From Micromonospora echinospora (GTDB taxonomy: Bacteria > Actinomycetota > Actinomycetes > Mycobacteriales > Micromonosporaceae): DNA of 64,000 nt. Location of the stretch: contig NZ_LT607413.1 in NCBI RefSeq assembly GCF_900091495.1, positions 1,922,001-1,986,000 on the forward strand, read 5' to 3'. Made by a program: the position numbers and the translations under genes. The notes beneath the pieces are model-generated. The model had not been told where the DNA came from. It saw nothing but the letters and a program-made list of their open reading frames with translations, and made no database searches. Positions 30,459-41,077 of this stretch are shown here, piece by piece (position 1 is the stretch's first letter; each line of letters starts with the position of its first letter).

Positions 30459-32024
30459 CTATGGGCGGTGTACGGTCGCGCCGCCCGGAGTGGCGACGAG
30501 TGGTGGAGTGTCCCCGTGCTCCGCGCCCCGGGGCGCGGACCGGGCGGCCTCCGGCGTGGCACCGGTGACCCGGCGGCCCACACCCTCGAGCACGTGCTTG
30601 CCGATCAGGTTTCCGGCCGGCAGCTCGATCGGGTACTCCCCGTCGAAGCATGCCCGGCAGAGTCGGGTCTTCGGCTGCTCGGTCGCGGCGATCAACCCGG
30701 ACAGCGAGACGTATCCCAGGGTGTCGGCGCCGATCGAGCGACGGATGCCGTCGTTGTCGAGCCCGTTGGCCAGCAGCTCGGCCCGGGTGGCGAAGTCGAT
30801 GCCGTAGAAGCAGGGCCAGCTCACCGGCGGCGAGGAGATCCGGACGTGCACCTCCAGGGCGCCCGCCTCACGCAGCATCCGCACGATGGCCCGCTGGGTG
30901 TTGCCCCGCACGATCGAGTCGTCCACCACGACGATCCGCTTGCCGCGCACGTTCTCCCGCAACGGGTTCAGCTTGAGCCGGATGCCGAGCTGGCGCAGCG
31001 TCTGCGAAGGCTGGATGAAGGTCCGCCCGACGTACGGGTTCTTCATCAGACCCGCGCCGTACGTGATGCCGGACTCCTCCGCGTACCCGATCGCGGCCGG
31101 GGTGCCGGACTCCGGCACCGGGATGACCAGATCCGCCTCGACCGGGTGCTCCTTGGCCAGTTGCCGGCCGATCTGCACCCGGGTGGCGTGCACGTTACGC
31201 CCGGCGAGGGTGGCGTCCGGGCGGGCGATGTAGACGTACTCGAAGAGGCAGCCCTTGGGCTCGGGGGCGGCGAACCGGGTGGAACGGAGCCCCTCGGCGT
31301 CGATGGCGATCAGCTCACCCGGTTCGACCTCGCGCACCACGCTCGCGCCGACGATGTCCAGGGCGGCGGTCTCGCTGGCGACCACCCAGCCGCGCTCCAG
31401 CCGGCCGAGCACCAGCGGACGGACGCCGTGCGGGTCCCGGGCGGCGTAGAGGGTGGTCTCGTCCATGAAGACGAAGCTGAACGCCCCCCGCAGCTTGGGC
31501 AGCACCTGCAACGCCGCCGCCTCGACGGACAGGTCGGGGTAGCTGGCCAGCAACATCGTCACCAGGGACGTGTCGTTGGTCGAGCCGTCCGACCCGAGGC
31601 CCTGCTCGGCGACCTCGCGCTGAAGGTCGGCGGTGTTGACCAGGTTGCCGTTGTGGGCCAGGGCGACGGTCGTGCCGGCGCTGGTGGAGCGGATGGTCGG
31701 CTGGGCGTTCTCCCAGGTGGAGCCGCCGGTGGTCGAGTAGCGGGTGTGCCCGATCGCCAGGTGGCCGCGCAGGCTCGCCAGGGTGGGCTCGTCGAAGACC
31801 TGGGCCACCAGACCGAGGTCCTTGTAGACCACGACGCTGGACCCGTCGCTCACCGCGATGCCGGCCGCCTCCTGGCCGCGGTGCTGCAACGCGTACAACC
31901 CGAAGTAGGTGAGATTGGCGACCTCTTCCTCCGGCGCCCAGACCCCGAAGACGCCACAGGCGTCCTGGGGGCCGGGCCGCTGGGGGTCCAGGTCGTGGCT
32001 CAGCCGGCCGTCGCCTCGGGGCAC
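30459..32024 (-). CDS. purF: Amidophosphoribosyltransferase
   Basis: A 521-residue enzyme for the first step of purine synthesis. GTG 32024 leaves a 22-residue propeptide before the catalytic Cys in DACGVFGVW, which is exposed by processing. The glutaminase part has LQHRGQEAAGIA and HTRYSTTG. The PRPP loop is IVVVDDSIVRGNT. Cysteines that can hold the 4Fe-4S cluster of the Bacillus-type enzyme are visible (PPVSWPCFYG and LCRACFDGEYP). The C-terminal 40 residues are a Pro/Ala/Thr-rich tail. It is preceded by a 153-nt gap holding its promoter. Confidence 0.96.
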   Translation of the reverse strand: MPRGDGRLSHDLDPQRPGPQDACGVFGVWAPEEEVANLTYFGLYALQHRGQEAAGIAVSDGSSVVVYKDLGLVAQVFDEPTLASLRGHLAIGHTRYSTTGGSTWENAQPTIRSTSAGTTVALAHNGNLVNTADLQREVAEQGLGSDGSTNDTSLVTMLLASYPDLSVEAAALQVLPKLRGAFSFVFMDETTLYAARDPHGVRPLVLGRLERGWVVASETAALDIVGASVVREVEPGELIAIDAEGLRSTRFAAPEPKGCLFEYVYIARPDATLAGRNVHATRVQIGRQLAKEHPVEADLVIPVPESGTPAAIGYAEESGITYGAGLMKNPYVGRTFIQPSQTLRQLGIRLKLNPLRENVRGKRIVVVDDSIVRGNTQRAIVRMLREAGALEVHVRISSPPVSWPCFYGIDFATRAELLANGLDNDGIRRSIGADTLGYVSLSGLIAATEQPKTRLCRACFDGEYPIELPAGNLIGKHVLEGVGRRVTGATPEAARSAPRGAEHGDTPPLVATPGGATVHRP

Positions 32025-32177
32025 CTGCCGCTCCCTCGTTGCTGTTCTGTCTGCTGGGGTGGGTGTCGTGCACGCGCATTCGCGCGCTCTGCCGGGACGT
32101 CGACTCTTAGTGTACGCGAGCCCATAGTGATACCGACAGTCACGAACCCACTCCTATCGGTCATCGACGGATGGTGA

Positions 32178-32540
32178 TCATCCCAGCTCCAGCGGGAGAT
32201 GGGCGGAAAGATCCGCCCGAGTTCCACTCACCCGAACGCGACCCTCCGTGATCGCCGTGCCCCATTCCAGCCGTCCCGAGGCGAGCGCGAGCCACACCTC
32301 CGGTGACATCTCCACCACGTTGGGTGGCGTGCCCCGGGTGTGTCGCGGACCGGGAATGCACTGGACCGCGCCGTATGGTGGAACCCGCACCTCCACCGAT
32401 CGGCCGGGGGCGCGTTCCGCGAGGGTCGCCAGCAGCGTCCGGACCGCGTCCCGCAGGACCGGCCGTTCTGGCGTACGCCCTTCGTCAAGCGCCACGAGGG
32501 CCGCCGTGACCGCGGCGGACTTTATGTGCGGAGAGGACAC
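32178..32540 (-). CDS. Sterol carrier (SCP2-like) family protein
   Basis: 120 residues from GTG 32540. The pattern [40 protein letters not shown] and [14 protein letters not shown] is the SCP2-like fold found next to purF in many actinobacteria. The domain usually binds lipids or acyl chains; whether this version does is unknown. The gene precedes purF on the same strand by 153 nt. Confidence 0.85.
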   Translation of the reverse strand: MSSPHIKSAAVTAALVALDEGRTPERPVLRDAVRTLLATLAERAPGRSVEVRVPPYGAVQCIPGPRHTRGTPPNVVEMSPEVWLALASGRLEWGTAITEGRVRVSGTRADLSAHLPLELG

Positions 32541-32702
32541 GACGGGACGATACGACCCGCCAGTAGGGTTACCGACGTTGGCCCTGGGTCGCGCTCGTCC
32601 GGTCCGACAAGGCATAGTTGCCGACGGCGTTATTCAAACCGTGATGATCCCCGGAGCCCGGCCCCCACCGGGCCGGGGAAGTCAGACCGGAAGGCGGTGG
32701 AC

Positions 32703-34700
32703 GTGTCAACACACCGACGAGCCTGGAAACAACGGGCCGGTGTGGTCGTAGCGCTGGTTGCCGGCGCTCTGCTCGCCATCCCCGCCACACCCGCCCTGGC
32801 CGCCCCGGACGTCAACAACGTGTCGGCATCGCCGAGTTCGGTCGAGGCGGGCAAGACCACCAAGGTCAGGTTCTCGCTCGACTTCGGCGACGAACCTGTC
32901 CCGGCGAACATCCAGGTCTCCTCGAACAACGGGAAGTTGACCTGTGTCGACGGCTGTTCCTTCAGCCGGATCACCGACGGCGGCCGGCAGGAGGCCACGT
33001 TCCGGCTGGCCGACGACGCGAGCAACGGCTCCGCCGTGATCACCGTCCGGGCGACCGACGCCGTCGGCCAGGGTGACACCAAGGAGGCCAGCACCACCGT
33101 CACGCTGGTCGGTCGGGCCGCGCCCACCACGCCCTCGCAGGCGCAGACCGTGCGGCGGATCTCCGGCAAGGTGACCAACGCCACCAACGGCAAGCCGGTG
33201 CCCAACGCCACCGTCGCCCTGATGGATCCCCAGCGTCGCCAGTACACGACGACCACGGACGAGGACGGCAACTGGCGGTTCGACGGCTCCACCGAGAGGC
33301 CGATCGCCCCCGGTGCGATCGTCCTCGGCGCGAGCTTCGACGACGTCCGTAAGACCGTCACGATCAACGCCAGCGCCGGCCAGAGCATCACCGGGCAGCG
33401 GATCTCCCTCGGCCTGCCGGTCGAGGCGACCGCCACCCCCACGCCGGGCGCCACGGAGGACCCGGTACCGACCGAGGAACCCACCGAGGAGACCAGCGAG
33501 GAGCCCGGCGCCACTTCGGGAGCGACGAACAACGCCGCCGAGGAGGACTCCGGCGGGTTCGGCTCCTGGTTGCTGATCATCCTCGGCGGCCTCTTCGTGG
33601 CCATCGGCGTCGGCACCATCGTGCTGCTCTGGATGAGGCGCCGGGAGAACCCCGACGACGAGGACGCCGAGGACGCCGGTGGCGCGGCGGCGGGAGCGGT
33701 CCCGGCCGCGCGTGGGTCGTACCGCGGCGGCGCGGACGACGCGACCCGCGTGGTGAACCGGGTCGGCCCCGACGCGACCATGGTCGGCGGCGCCTCTCTC
33801 GCGGACGCGCCCACGATGATGCACAACCGACCGCTCGTCGACGACGTCCCGCCGGACCCGTACGGCGCGCCGCCGCCCCAGCCCGGACAGGGCTACGGCT
33901 CGGCCGGCCAGAGCGGCTGGGCCGGAGGCGGCTACGGCGACTCGGGCCAGACCCAGGCCGGTGGCTACGGCACGGGCGGCTACGGCAGCAACGCGCCCGC
34001 TTCCGGCAGCCCCTACGGGACCGCTCCCTCGTCGGGCAGCCCGTACGGCAGCGCGCCCGCCTCGGGCGGTGGCTACGGCACCGCCCCCTCCTCCGGCAGC
34101 CCGTACGGCGCCGCGCCGTCCTCGGGCGGTGGCTACGGCGGCCAGCAGGACTACGGCAACCCCGGTGGCGGCTACACCCCGCCGGGCCAGGGCGGCGGCT
34201 ACGGCGACCAGTACAACGAGCCGACCGGCCGCTACTCCGAGGGCACCCAGGCGTACACCCCGCCAGCGGACCCGTACCCCACCTCGACCTACCAACCCCC
34301 GGAGGGGGGCTACGGCCAGGACCCGGGCGCCGGCTACGGCCGGGGCCAGGAGCCGACCGGTGGCTACGGTGGTTACGGCCAGCAGGGCGGCTACGGTCAG
34401 GAAGCCCCCCAGGGCGGGTACGGTCAGGATCCGCAGCCGGGCGGCTACGGCGGCCAGCAGGGTGGTGGCTACGGCTCCGATCGTGGCGGCTACGACCAGC
34501 AGGGCGGCTACGGCAACCAGCAGGGCGGGTACGGCCAGGATCCGCAGCAGGGTGGCTACGGCGGCCAGCAGGGCGGCTACGGCCAGCCCGGCGGTGGCTA
34601 CGGCGACTACGACCAGCACCAGCAGGGTGGTCGGGGCCGGGACGGTCAGCCCCCGCAGCAGGACCGGGGCAACCGCCGTCTGGACTGGCTGGACGACTGA
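32703..34700 (+). CDS. Membrane protein with extracellular beta domains and Gly/Tyr/Gln-rich tail
   Basis: A 665-residue type I membrane protein. GTG 32703 is the start that matches the GGAAGG site. The signal peptide ends near ALA33. Residues 34-138 form an Ig-like/invasin-like beta region with two Cys (LTCVDGCS). Residues 151-240 look like a carboxypeptidase-regulatory/Cna-B-like beta domain ([19 protein letters not shown]). A Thr/Pro/Glu stalk is followed by a membrane helix at 288-310 ([20 protein letters not shown]). The cytoplasmic part is about 355 residues, and from about 395 it is built almost only of Gly, Tyr, Gln, Ser and Pro in units such as GGYGQDPQ and SGSPYG, a prion-like disordered tail. 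Function unknown; a surface or signalling scaffold is possible. Confidence 0.85.
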   Translation: MSTHRRAWKQRAGVVVALVAGALLAIPATPALAAPDVNNVSASPSSVEAGKTTKVRFSLDFGDEPVPANIQVSSNNGKLTCVDGCSFSRITDGGRQEATFRLADDASNGSAVITVRATDAVGQGDTKEASTTVTLVGRAAPTTPSQAQTVRRISGKVTNATNGKPVPNATVALMDPQRRQYTTTTDEDGNWRFDGSTERPIAPGAIVLGASFDDVRKTVTINASAGQSITGQRISLGLPVEATATPTPGATEDPVPTEEPTEETSEEPGATSGATNNAAEEDSGGFGSWLLIILGGLFVAIGVGTIVLLWMRRRENPDDEDAEDAGGAAAGAVPAARGSYRGGADDATRVVNRVGPDATMVGGASLADAPTMMHNRPLVDDVPPDPYGAPPPQPGQGYGSAGQSGWAGGGYGDSGQTQAGGYGTGGYGSNAPASGSPYGTAPSSGSPYGSAPASGGGYGTAPSSGSPYGAAPSSGGGYGGQQDYGNPGGGYTPPGQGGGYGDQYNEPTGRYSEGTQAYTPPADPYPTSTYQPPEGGYGQDPGAGYGRGQEPTGGYGGYGQQGGYGQEAPQGGYGQDPQPGGYGGQQGGGYGSDRGGYDQQGGYGNQQGGYGQDPQQGGYGGQQGGYGQPGGGYGDYDQHQQGGRGRDGQPPQQDRGNRRLDWLDD

Positions 34701-34738
34701 CCCGTCCCGGGGCTCGTTCCCCGTTCACGTGACGGACG

Positions 34739-34773
34739 TCGGCGGCGATGTGGATCTCCCACATCGCCGCCGA
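34739..34773. terminator. Bidirectional hairpin
   Basis: Perfect 15-bp arms TCGGCGGCGATGTGG and CCACATCGCCGCCGA with loop ATCTC, between the convergent membrane-protein and comB genes. Confidence 0.65.
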
Positions 34774-34836
34774 GTCTCTGAGTAGCCGTGGCCGGGCGCC
34801 GGACGGGTGCCACGCGGCGATGCGGGTACGTGCGGC

Positions 34837-35592
34837 TCAGGCGGCGGAGAAGACGCCGTGGCGCAGCACCGGCACCACCGCCGAGGCCCCGACCTCCACC
34901 GCGATGTCGACGTCACCGGCGAAGCCCCGCTCGACGAGTTCCCGCCCGGAGACACAGCCCCACACGGCGGCCGGCACGTCGGGGGTGCTCGCCAACGCGG
35001 CGAGCGCCATCGCCGCCTCCACCGAGAGCCCACCCGGGACCCCGGAGAGCGCGTCGAGGACACACGCCGCACCCAACTGGTCCTCCACCGAGGGGCGCAG
35101 TGAGCCGTCCGGCCAGCGCTCGCCCGAGGCGACCACCCCGATCGGCGCGTCGACGGTGCCGTACCCCCGCTCGCGCAGCCAGTGCCCGACGGCGTCGGCG
35201 TTGCGCAGGCAGGCCGCCACCACCGGCAGGCCGGTCGCGCTGGCCGCCGCGCAGATCGCCGAGCCGTTCGGCGACGGCAGCACCAGGTCGGGTACGACCG
35301 GCGCGGCCCGCAGCGCCGCCGGCGAGAGCGACCACGGGTGGTCTCGGGTCACCTGTCGCCGCCCGACCGCCGCCACCGCGCCCACCCGGAGCGCGTAGTC
35401 GGCGGCCTGCTCGCCCCAGGGGAACGGGTGGACCCGCACCCCTCGGGCGACCGCGACCTCCACGGAGGTGGTGAAGGAGAGCACGTCCACCACCACCAGG
35501 ACGGCACAGACCCGGCCGAGTTCCGCCGCGCCGGCGAGCCCCCAGTCGAACCGGGCGCCCGTACCGGGCTGGGTGTGGACCGCCGCGGACAC
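34837..35592 (-). CDS. 2-phosphosulfolactate phosphatase family protein (ComB)
   Basis: A 251-residue ComB-fold protein. Conserved parts are VVVDVLSFTTSVEVAVARG, VLPSPNGSAICAAA, VVAACLRNADAVGHWL, IGVVASGERWPDGSLRPSVEDQLGAA and a C-terminal DVDIAVEVGASAVVPVL. In methanogens ComB acts in coenzyme M synthesis. The role in actinobacteria, where it commonly sits after purL, is unknown. GTG 35592 is 4 nt past the purL stop, so it is the last gene of the purSQL unit. Confidence 0.87.
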   Translation of the reverse strand: MSAAVHTQPGTGARFDWGLAGAAELGRVCAVLVVVDVLSFTTSVEVAVARGVRVHPFPWGEQAADYALRVGAVAAVGRRQVTRDHPWSLSPAALRAAPVVPDLVLPSPNGSAICAAASATGLPVVAACLRNADAVGHWLRERGYGTVDAPIGVVASGERWPDGSLRPSVEDQLGAACVLDALSGVPGGLSVEAAMALAALASTPDVPAAVWGCVSGRELVERGFAGDVDIAVEVGASAVVPVLRHGVFSAA

Positions 35593-35596
35593 GGCC

Positions 35597-38350
35597 TCAG
35601 TGCCGGTCGGTGGCGGTGTTCTCCCCGGCTGCGTCGACGTCGGCCGTCGGCGTGTCCTGGGCGTCGCCCGTGGACGGGTCGTCGACGTCCGCGACCGGCT
35701 GGTCGGCGGTCGCCACCGGGTCGACGTCGACCGGGTGGGCTCCGGTCGCGGCACGCTCCGTGGCCGGCGTGGTCCCGCCGGCCGACGCGGCCTCGACGGC
35801 CGCCGCGGAGCCCGCGACCGCCTCCGGGCCGGACGTGTCCGCAGCACCGGAGGTGACGGACCCGTCCCCGACCGGCGTCACACCGGCCACCGGCACCGCC
35901 TCGACGGCGCCGGCCACCCCGGTCGCCGGGGCGGGCACGTCGACCACCTCGGCCGCACCGAAGAGCCGCGGCAGGGTCGCGGTGTACGCGTCCCGCAGCT
36001 CGTCCAGGCCGACCTGGAACTGCCCGCGCACCTCCAGCACACCGCCGGTCGGGTCGGTGACCCCGATCGCCTCCACCGGCACCCCACGCTCGGCGCAGAG
36101 GGCGGTGAACGCCTTCTCGTGTCCGCGCGGCACCGACACCAGGGCCCGCGTCGCGGATTCGCTGAAGAGGTAGACGAACGGCAGCGAGCCGGTGGCGAAG
36201 CGCTCCGGCAGGGCGATCCGCGCGCCGATGCCCCGCCGCAGGCAGGACTCGACCAGGCTCTGCGCGAGACCACCGTCGGAGAGGTCGTGCGCCGAGCTGA
36301 GGTGCCCGACCCGGGCGGCCTCGGCCAGCAGGTCGCCCAGCGCCTGCTCGCGGGCCAGGTCGACCCGGGGCGGGACGCCGCCGAGGTGACCGTGGGTCAC
36401 CCAGGCCCACTCGGAGCCGGACAGCTCGTTGCGGGTCTCGCCGAGCAGGAAGATCAGGTCGTGCTCGCCCGCCGGCCGGGACGCGAAGCCCATCGGCACC
36501 CGCGCGGCGACGTCGTCCAGGACGCCGAGCACGCCGACCACCGGGGTCGGGTGGATGGCCGCCGCGCCGGTCTGGTTGTAGAAGCTGACGTTGCCGCCGG
36601 TGACCGGGATGCCCAGTTCCTGGCAGCCGTCCGCGAGGCCGCGCACCGCCTCGGCGAACTGCCACATCACGCCCGGGTCCTCGGGCGAGCCGAAGTTCAG
36701 GCAGTTGGTGACCGCGATCGGCTTGGCACCGGTCACCGCCACGTTCCGGTACGCCTCAGCGAGCGCCAGGCGCGTGCCGTGGTACGGGTCGAGGCGGGCG
36801 TACCGGCCGTTGCCGTCCACCGAGAGGGCGACGCCCAGCCCGGTGCGCTCGTCGATCCGGATCACGCCGGAGTCCTCGGGCTGGGCGAGCACGGTGTTGC
36901 CCAGCACGTACCGGTCGTACTGCTCGGTGACCCAGGTGCGGTCGCAGAGGTTCGGCGACGCGATCATGCGGAGCAGGGTGTCCCGCAGCGCGTCCGGCGT
37001 GGCCGGCCGGGGCAGCGTCTCGGCCCGGTCGGCCTGGAGCAGGATCAGGTCGGCCGGCTCCCGCATCGGGCGGGCGTAGACCGGCCCGTCGTCGACCAGC
37101 GAACCGGGCGGCACGTCCACCACGAGCTGGTCGCGCCAGGTGACGTACAGCCGGCCGGGCTGCCCGTCCGGCGTCGGCGCGGTGACCTCGCCGATGGCGG
37201 TGGCGAGCACGCCCCACTTGTCGGCGACCTTGAGCACCGCCTCCAGCTTGTCCGGCTCGACCACCAGCAGCATCCGCTCCTGGGACTCGCTGGCGAGGAT
37301 CTCGTGCGGCTCCATCGAGGGCTCGCGCAGCGGCACCCGCTCCAGCCAGACCCGCATGCCGGTGCCGGCCGCCGCGGCGGTCTCGGTGAGCGCGCAGGTG
37401 AGCCCGGCGCCGCCGAGGTCCTGGATGCCGACGACCAGTTCGGCGTCGTACAGCTCCAGGCAGGCCTCGATCAGCAGCTTCTCGATGAACGGGTCACCGA
37501 CCTGCACCGACGGGCGGCGCTGCTCGCTGCCCTCGTCGAAGGTGGCGCTGGCCAGCACCGACACACCGCCGATGCCGTCCCGGCCGGTCTTGGCGCCCAT
37601 CAGCACCACGACGTTGCCGGGGCCGGCGGCCTCCTTCTTCTGGAGCCGGTCGACCGGCAGCACGCCGAGGCAGAGCGCGTTGACCAGGGGGTTGCCCTGG
37701 TAGCAGGGGTCGAAGACCACCTCGCCGCCGATGTTGGGCAGGCCGAGGCAGTTGCCGTAGCCGCCGACGCCGGCCACCACGCCGGGCAGCACCCGGGCGG
37801 TGTCCGGGTGGTCGGCCGCGCCGAAGCGCAGCGGGTCCATCACCGCGACCGGACGCGCGCCCATGGCGAGGATGTCCCGGACGATGCCGCCTACGCCGGT
37901 CGCCGCGCCCTGGTAGGGCTCGACGAAGCTCGGGTGGTTGTGCGACTCGACCTTGAAGGTCACCGCCAGCTCGTCGGAGATCTGGACCACGCCGGCGTTC
38001 TCGCCGATGCCGGCGAGCAGCCGGTCGCTCGGCGGGGCCTTCTCACCGAACTGGCGCAGGTGCACCTTGCTCGACTTGTAGGAGCAGTGCTCGCTCCACA
38101 TGATCGAGTACATCGCCAGCTCGGACTGGGTGGGACGCCGGTCGAGGATCTGCCGGATCCGGTCGTACTCGTCGTCACGCAGGCCCAGCTCGGCGTAGGG
38201 CTGCAACTCGTCCGGGGTGTCCGTGGCGCGGGGCACGGTGTCGAGGCGGCCGAACGGGCCGGCGGGGCCGGCCGGGGCGGCGGCCACCGGACGCGGCGTG
38301 GCCGGGGCGCCCGGGGTGGGGTGCGCCGCCGGGTCCGGGTGGGTGGTCAT
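35597..38350 (-). CDS. purL: Phosphoribosylformylglycinamidine synthase subunit PurL
   Basis: A 917-residue small-type PurL (needs PurQ and PurS). The catalytic His region is [12 protein letters not shown], the ATP/FGAR sites are in [28 protein letters not shown] and [14 protein letters not shown], and the second half repeats the fold ([36 protein letters not shown]). Normal PurL ends near the LPRLFG segment. Here about 110 further residues of Ala, Val, Thr, Asp and Pro follow (for example [17 protein letters not shown]), a disordered acidic extension. The N-terminus also carries about 30 Pro/Ala-rich residues. ATG 38350; purQ is 73 nt upstream. Confidence 0.95.
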   Translation of the reverse strand: MTTHPDPAAHPTPGAPATPRPVAAAPAGPAGPFGRLDTVPRATDTPDELQPYAELGLRDDEYDRIRQILDRRPTQSELAMYSIMWSEHCSYKSSKVHLRQFGEKAPPSDRLLAGIGENAGVVQISDELAVTFKVESHNHPSFVEPYQGAATGVGGIVRDILAMGARPVAVMDPLRFGAADHPDTARVLPGVVAGVGGYGNCLGLPNIGGEVVFDPCYQGNPLVNALCLGVLPVDRLQKKEAAGPGNVVVLMGAKTGRDGIGGVSVLASATFDEGSEQRRPSVQVGDPFIEKLLIEACLELYDAELVVGIQDLGGAGLTCALTETAAAAGTGMRVWLERVPLREPSMEPHEILASESQERMLLVVEPDKLEAVLKVADKWGVLATAIGEVTAPTPDGQPGRLYVTWRDQLVVDVPPGSLVDDGPVYARPMREPADLILLQADRAETLPRPATPDALRDTLLRMIASPNLCDRTWVTEQYDRYVLGNTVLAQPEDSGVIRIDERTGLGVALSVDGNGRYARLDPYHGTRLALAEAYRNVAVTGAKPIAVTNCLNFGSPEDPGVMWQFAEAVRGLADGCQELGIPVTGGNVSFYNQTGAAAIHPTPVVGVLGVLDDVAARVPMGFASRPAGEHDLIFLLGETRNELSGSEWAWVTHGHLGGVPPRVDLAREQALGDLLAEAARVGHLSSAHDLSDGGLAQSLVESCLRRGIGARIALPERFATGSLPFVYLFSESATRALVSVPRGHEKAFTALCAERGVPVEAIGVTDPTGGVLEVRGQFQVGLDELRDAYTATLPRLFGAAEVVDVPAPATGVAGAVEAVPVAGVTPVGDGSVTSGAADTSGPEAVAGSAAAVEAASAGGTTPATERAATGAHPVDVDPVATADQPVADVDDPSTGDAQDTPTADVDAAGENTATDRH

Positions 38351-38423
38351 GACCTCTCCTCGTTGCGCTCGTGGCCACCGCGTCGGGGGTGGCTGAGCCG
38401 ACCGTTGTTCCGGTGGGGCTGGC

Positions 38424-39107
38424 TCACGCCGGCGCTCCCACCAGGTGCTTGAGGACCGAGGTGAAGAAGCCGAGGCCGTCCAGGGACGGGCCGGTGAGCG
38501 CCTCCACCGCGTGCTCCGGGTGCGGCATGATGCCGACCACGTTGCCGGCGGAGTTGGTGATCGCGGCGATGTCCCGCTGCGACGCGTTCGGGTTGCCACC
38601 GAGGTAGCGGGCGACGACCTGGCCCTCACCCTCCAGCCGGTCCAGGGTCGCGGTGTCGGCGACGTAGCAGCCCTCGCCGTTCTTGACCGGGATCAGGATC
38701 TCCTGGCCGGGCTGGTACGTGTTCGTCCAGGCGGTGCCGGTCGCCTCGACCCGCAGGAGCTGGTCCCGGTTACGGAAGTGCAGGTGCTGGTTGCGGGTGA
38801 GCGCACCCGGCAGCAGGTGCGCCTCGCAGAGGATCTGGAAGCCGTTGCAGATGCCCAGGACAGGCAGCCCGCCCCGGGCGGCGTCGACGATCGTCTCCAT
38901 CACCGGGGCGAACCGGGCGATCGCCCCGCAGCGCAGGTAGTCGCCGTAGGAGAAACCGCCGGGCAGCACCACGGCGTCGACGCCGTGCAGGGCGGCGTCG
39001 CCGTGCCAGAGCCGGACCGGCTCACCCCCGGCGATCCGGACGGCGCGGGCGGCGTCCCCGTCGTCGAGCGAACCGGGGAAGGTGACCACGCCGATGCGGG
39101 CGGTCAC
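38424..39107 (-). CDS. purQ: Phosphoribosylformylglycinamidine synthase subunit PurQ
   Basis: A 227-residue class I glutamine amidotransferase that feeds ammonia to PurL. The nucleophile Cys is in [13 protein letters not shown] and the His-Glu pair is in MPHPEHAVE. The N-terminus [13 protein letters not shown] and [12 protein letters not shown] are typical. GTG 39107 overlaps the purS stop by 4 nt (GTGA), so the two are translationally coupled. Confidence 0.96.
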   Translation of the reverse strand: MTARIGVVTFPGSLDDGDAARAVRIAGGEPVRLWHGDAALHGVDAVVLPGGFSYGDYLRCGAIARFAPVMETIVDAARGGLPVLGICNGFQILCEAHLLPGALTRNQHLHFRNRDQLLRVEATGTAWTNTYQPGQEILIPVKNGEGCYVADTATLDRLEGEGQVVARYLGGNPNASQRDIAAITNSAGNVVGIMPHPEHAVEALTGPSLDGLGFFTSVLKHLVGAPA

Positions 39108-39367
39108 GGCCGCGCTTCCACAGCGTCGTCGGCCTCGACGAGGCGGACGGTGAAGTCCTCGATGACCGGGTTGGCGAGCAGCTTGTCGGCGATCTCCCGA
39201 GCCCGGTCCAGGTCCGGTTCACCGGTGAACTCGATCTCGACACGCCGGCCGATCCGGACGGAGGCGACGTCACTGACGCCGAGCCGCGGCAGCGCGTTTG
39301 CGACGGCCTGGCCCTGCGGATCGAGAATCTCGGGCTTGAGCATGACGTCGACGACGACGCGAGGCAC
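39104..39367 (-). CDS. purS: Phosphoribosylformylglycinamidine synthase subunit PurS
   Basis: An 87-residue alpha-beta protein that bridges PurQ and PurL. Typical segments are [27 protein letters not shown] and [18 protein letters not shown] 39367 is the family start; the frame upstream to 39565 is unrelated. It is the first gene of purS-purQ-purL-comB. Confidence 0.93.
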   Translation of the reverse strand: MPRVVVDVMLKPEILDPQGQAVANALPRLGVSDVASVRIGRRVEIEFTGEPDLDRAREIADKLLANPVIEDFTVRLVEADDAVEARP

Positions 39368-39744
39368 TGGGCACTCCTGACTGTGTACGCAGTTGGGTGC
39401 CGACCCACAAAGGGGCGAGCGCAGCCAGCCTACCTGGCAGATAGCGGTCCGGACGCACCGGCCGGCGACAGCCCGCGCAGTGATCCACATTACCGAGCGC
39501 AACCGGCGACGGCCAGCACCGGGCGGACCGCGCCGGTCGTGTCGCGTCGACCCGCCGGAGGGCACTCGGGCAATCTGATATGTAGCGATCAGTATCGATG
39601 CAGCTCTTGTCGGCGAACGCGGCGAACCCCTACTGTACGTCGACAGATATCGATGGCAGTCCGGCCGTCCGGCGGATCCACCGACCCCGTCGACGGCTCT
39701 CCCGACCCGGTTCCCGGTAAACCCCGTGAAGGAGTCCCCCCGCC
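39368..39744. promoter_or_regulatory. Divergent promoter region purS / protease
   Basis: 377 nt. For the protease, TTGTCG (39607-39612) and TACTGT (39631-39636), 18 nt apart, form a plausible promoter. ATCGATG occurs at about 39594 and 39651. For purS, TAGGCT on the - strand near 39430 is a possible -10. No riboswitch-like structure was recognised. Confidence 0.4.
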
Positions 39745-40431
39745 ATGCGAATCCGCTCCCTCGTCGCCGCCCTCAGCGCCGCCTTCGTCGGCATGATCGG
39801 TCTCGGCGCGCCCGCCGCAGCCTCCGAGCCGGCCCCGGTCACCCCGTACATCATCGGAGGCGGCTACGTCTCCTCCGCGCCGTGGGCCGCCGCGGTGTTC
39901 AGCAACGGCTCGTTCACCTGCTCCGGCAGCGTGATCTCCTCCGAGTGGGTGCTGACCGCCCGGCACTGCGTCGGCGGCACGATGTCGGTCCGGATCGGCA
40001 GCGTCTACTACGCCTCCGGCGGCACCACCCGCACCGTCAGCGCCACCTACAGCCGCTACGACCTCGCGCTGATGCGCCTGTCGAGCCCGGTGAGCACCTC
40101 GTACGTCTCGCTGGCCAGCAGCAACCCGCCGGTCGGCTCGACCAACACCATCTACGGCTGGGGCATGACCTGCTACAGCGGCTGCTCCGCCTCCAGCCAG
40201 CTGAAGACCGCCACCGTGCAGGTGACCGGCCTCACCACCGACGCGTACGGCGGCCAGGCGATCCGGAGCAGCCGGATCAACGGCAACGCGTGGCGGGGCG
40301 ACTCGGGCGGCCCGCAGTTCTACAACGGCCTCCAGGTCGGCGTGGCCTCCACCGCCGACGGCCGCACCATCCAGAACTACGGCAGCGTCGCGTACAACCG
40401 GGCCTGGATCACCTCGGTCTCCGGCGTCTGA
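39745..40431 (+). CDS. Secreted S1-family trypsin-like serine protease
   Basis: A 228-residue chymotrypsin-fold protease. The signal peptide ends near APAAAS (residue 27), with a very short propeptide before IIGG (37-40). The triad is H74 (TARHCVGG), D106 (YDLALMRL) and S187 (GDSGGP). The specificity-determining residue region before GDSGGP is NAWRGDSGG. It has its own promoter and is followed by a strong terminator. No inhibitor gene is nearby. Confidence 0.92.
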   Translation: MRIRSLVAALSAAFVGMIGLGAPAAASEPAPVTPYIIGGGYVSSAPWAAAVFSNGSFTCSGSVISSEWVLTARHCVGGTMSVRIGSVYYASGGTTRTVSATYSRYDLALMRLSSPVSTSYVSLASSNPPVGSTNTIYGWGMTCYSGCSASSQLKTATVQVTGLTTDAYGGQAIRSSRINGNAWRGDSGGPQFYNGLQVGVASTADGRTIQNYGSVAYNRAWITSVSGV

Positions 40432-40492
40432 CCTGCCCGGTCGAGGCGGGATGCGACCCCGCTGACCGCCTTCTGACCCGACGTGCCGACTC

Positions 40493-40529
40493 GGCGCGGA
40501 CGGTCCGGCTCGTGCCGGCCGTCCGCGCC
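40493..40529 (+). terminator. Terminator after the protease gene
   Basis: 11-bp perfect arms GGCGCGGACGG and CCGTCCGCGCC, with an inner CCGGC/GCCGG stem and loop TCGT. Confidence 0.6.
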
Positions 40530-40554
40530 GCGCCGTTTCGCAGCATGCGGCGAG

Positions 40555-41067
40555 GTGAACACGGCTCGCGAACCGCCCGCCGGGGCGGATGCCAGCATCG
40601 ATGACGTGCTGGTCGTGACGACGGATACGCTGCCCGGCTACGAGATCCGCCAGGTCCTCGGCGAAGTGGTGTCATCGATGGCCAGGACCCGGAACCCCTA
40701 CCGCGAGGGCGTGAAGAACCTGCGCGGCGGCGCGTACGACCCGATGGCCTCGGACAACCTCACCCGCTGGCGTACCGACTCGGTGACCCGGCTCGGCGAG
40801 GAGGCCCGCCGCCTCGGCGCCAACGCCGTGCTGGGGATGCGGTTCGACAGCCGGGACTGCGGCGAGATGTGGATGGAGGTGTGCGCCTACGGGACGGCCG
40901 TGGTCGTCGTACCCCGGGCGCCCGCGACCATGCCCCCGGACCAGCCGGTCGTCGCGGCGGACACCGCCCACGAGGCGGGGATCGCCGAGGCTCCCGGCGG
41001 CATCGCCGAGCCGGCGAGCGCCCCGAACCTCTCCACCGCCGCCGAGACCCCCACCCCGCGCTCCTGA
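40555..41067 (+). CDS. YbjQ/UPF0145 family protein
   Basis: 170 residues from GTG 40555. The conserved YbjQ region is VTTDTLPGYEIRQVLGEV, then EEARRLGANAVLGMRFDS and a final strand MEVCAYGTAVVV. A Pro/Ala-rich tail of about 45 residues follows. The family is a small pentameric-type fold sometimes called heavy-metal binding, with no proven role. It is convergent with purB, 10 nt away. Confidence 0.85.
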   Translation: MNTAREPPAGADASIDDVLVVTTDTLPGYEIRQVLGEVVSSMARTRNPYREGVKNLRGGAYDPMASDNLTRWRTDSVTRLGEEARRLGANAVLGMRFDSRDCGEMWMEVCAYGTAVVVVPRAPATMPPDQPVVAADTAHEAGIAEAPGGIAEPASAPNLSTAAETPTPRS

Positions 41068-41077
41068 CCGGGACGGG

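Noticed and set aside
29220..32177. 985-residue frame on the + strand
   Set aside because: Complement of purM and purF; no domain signature.
32340..32702. Upstream extension of the membrane-protein frame
   Set aside because: It is antisense to the SCP2-like gene and lacks motifs; a signal peptide begins right after GTG 32703.
33860..34690. DNA repeats in the membrane-protein tail as a mobile or CRISPR-like array
   Set aside because: They are in-frame codon repeats for GGYGQ-type peptide units, without spacers.
35468..38452. 994-residue frame on the + strand
   Set aside because: Complement of purL with the usual His/Asp/Arg/Gly shadow composition.
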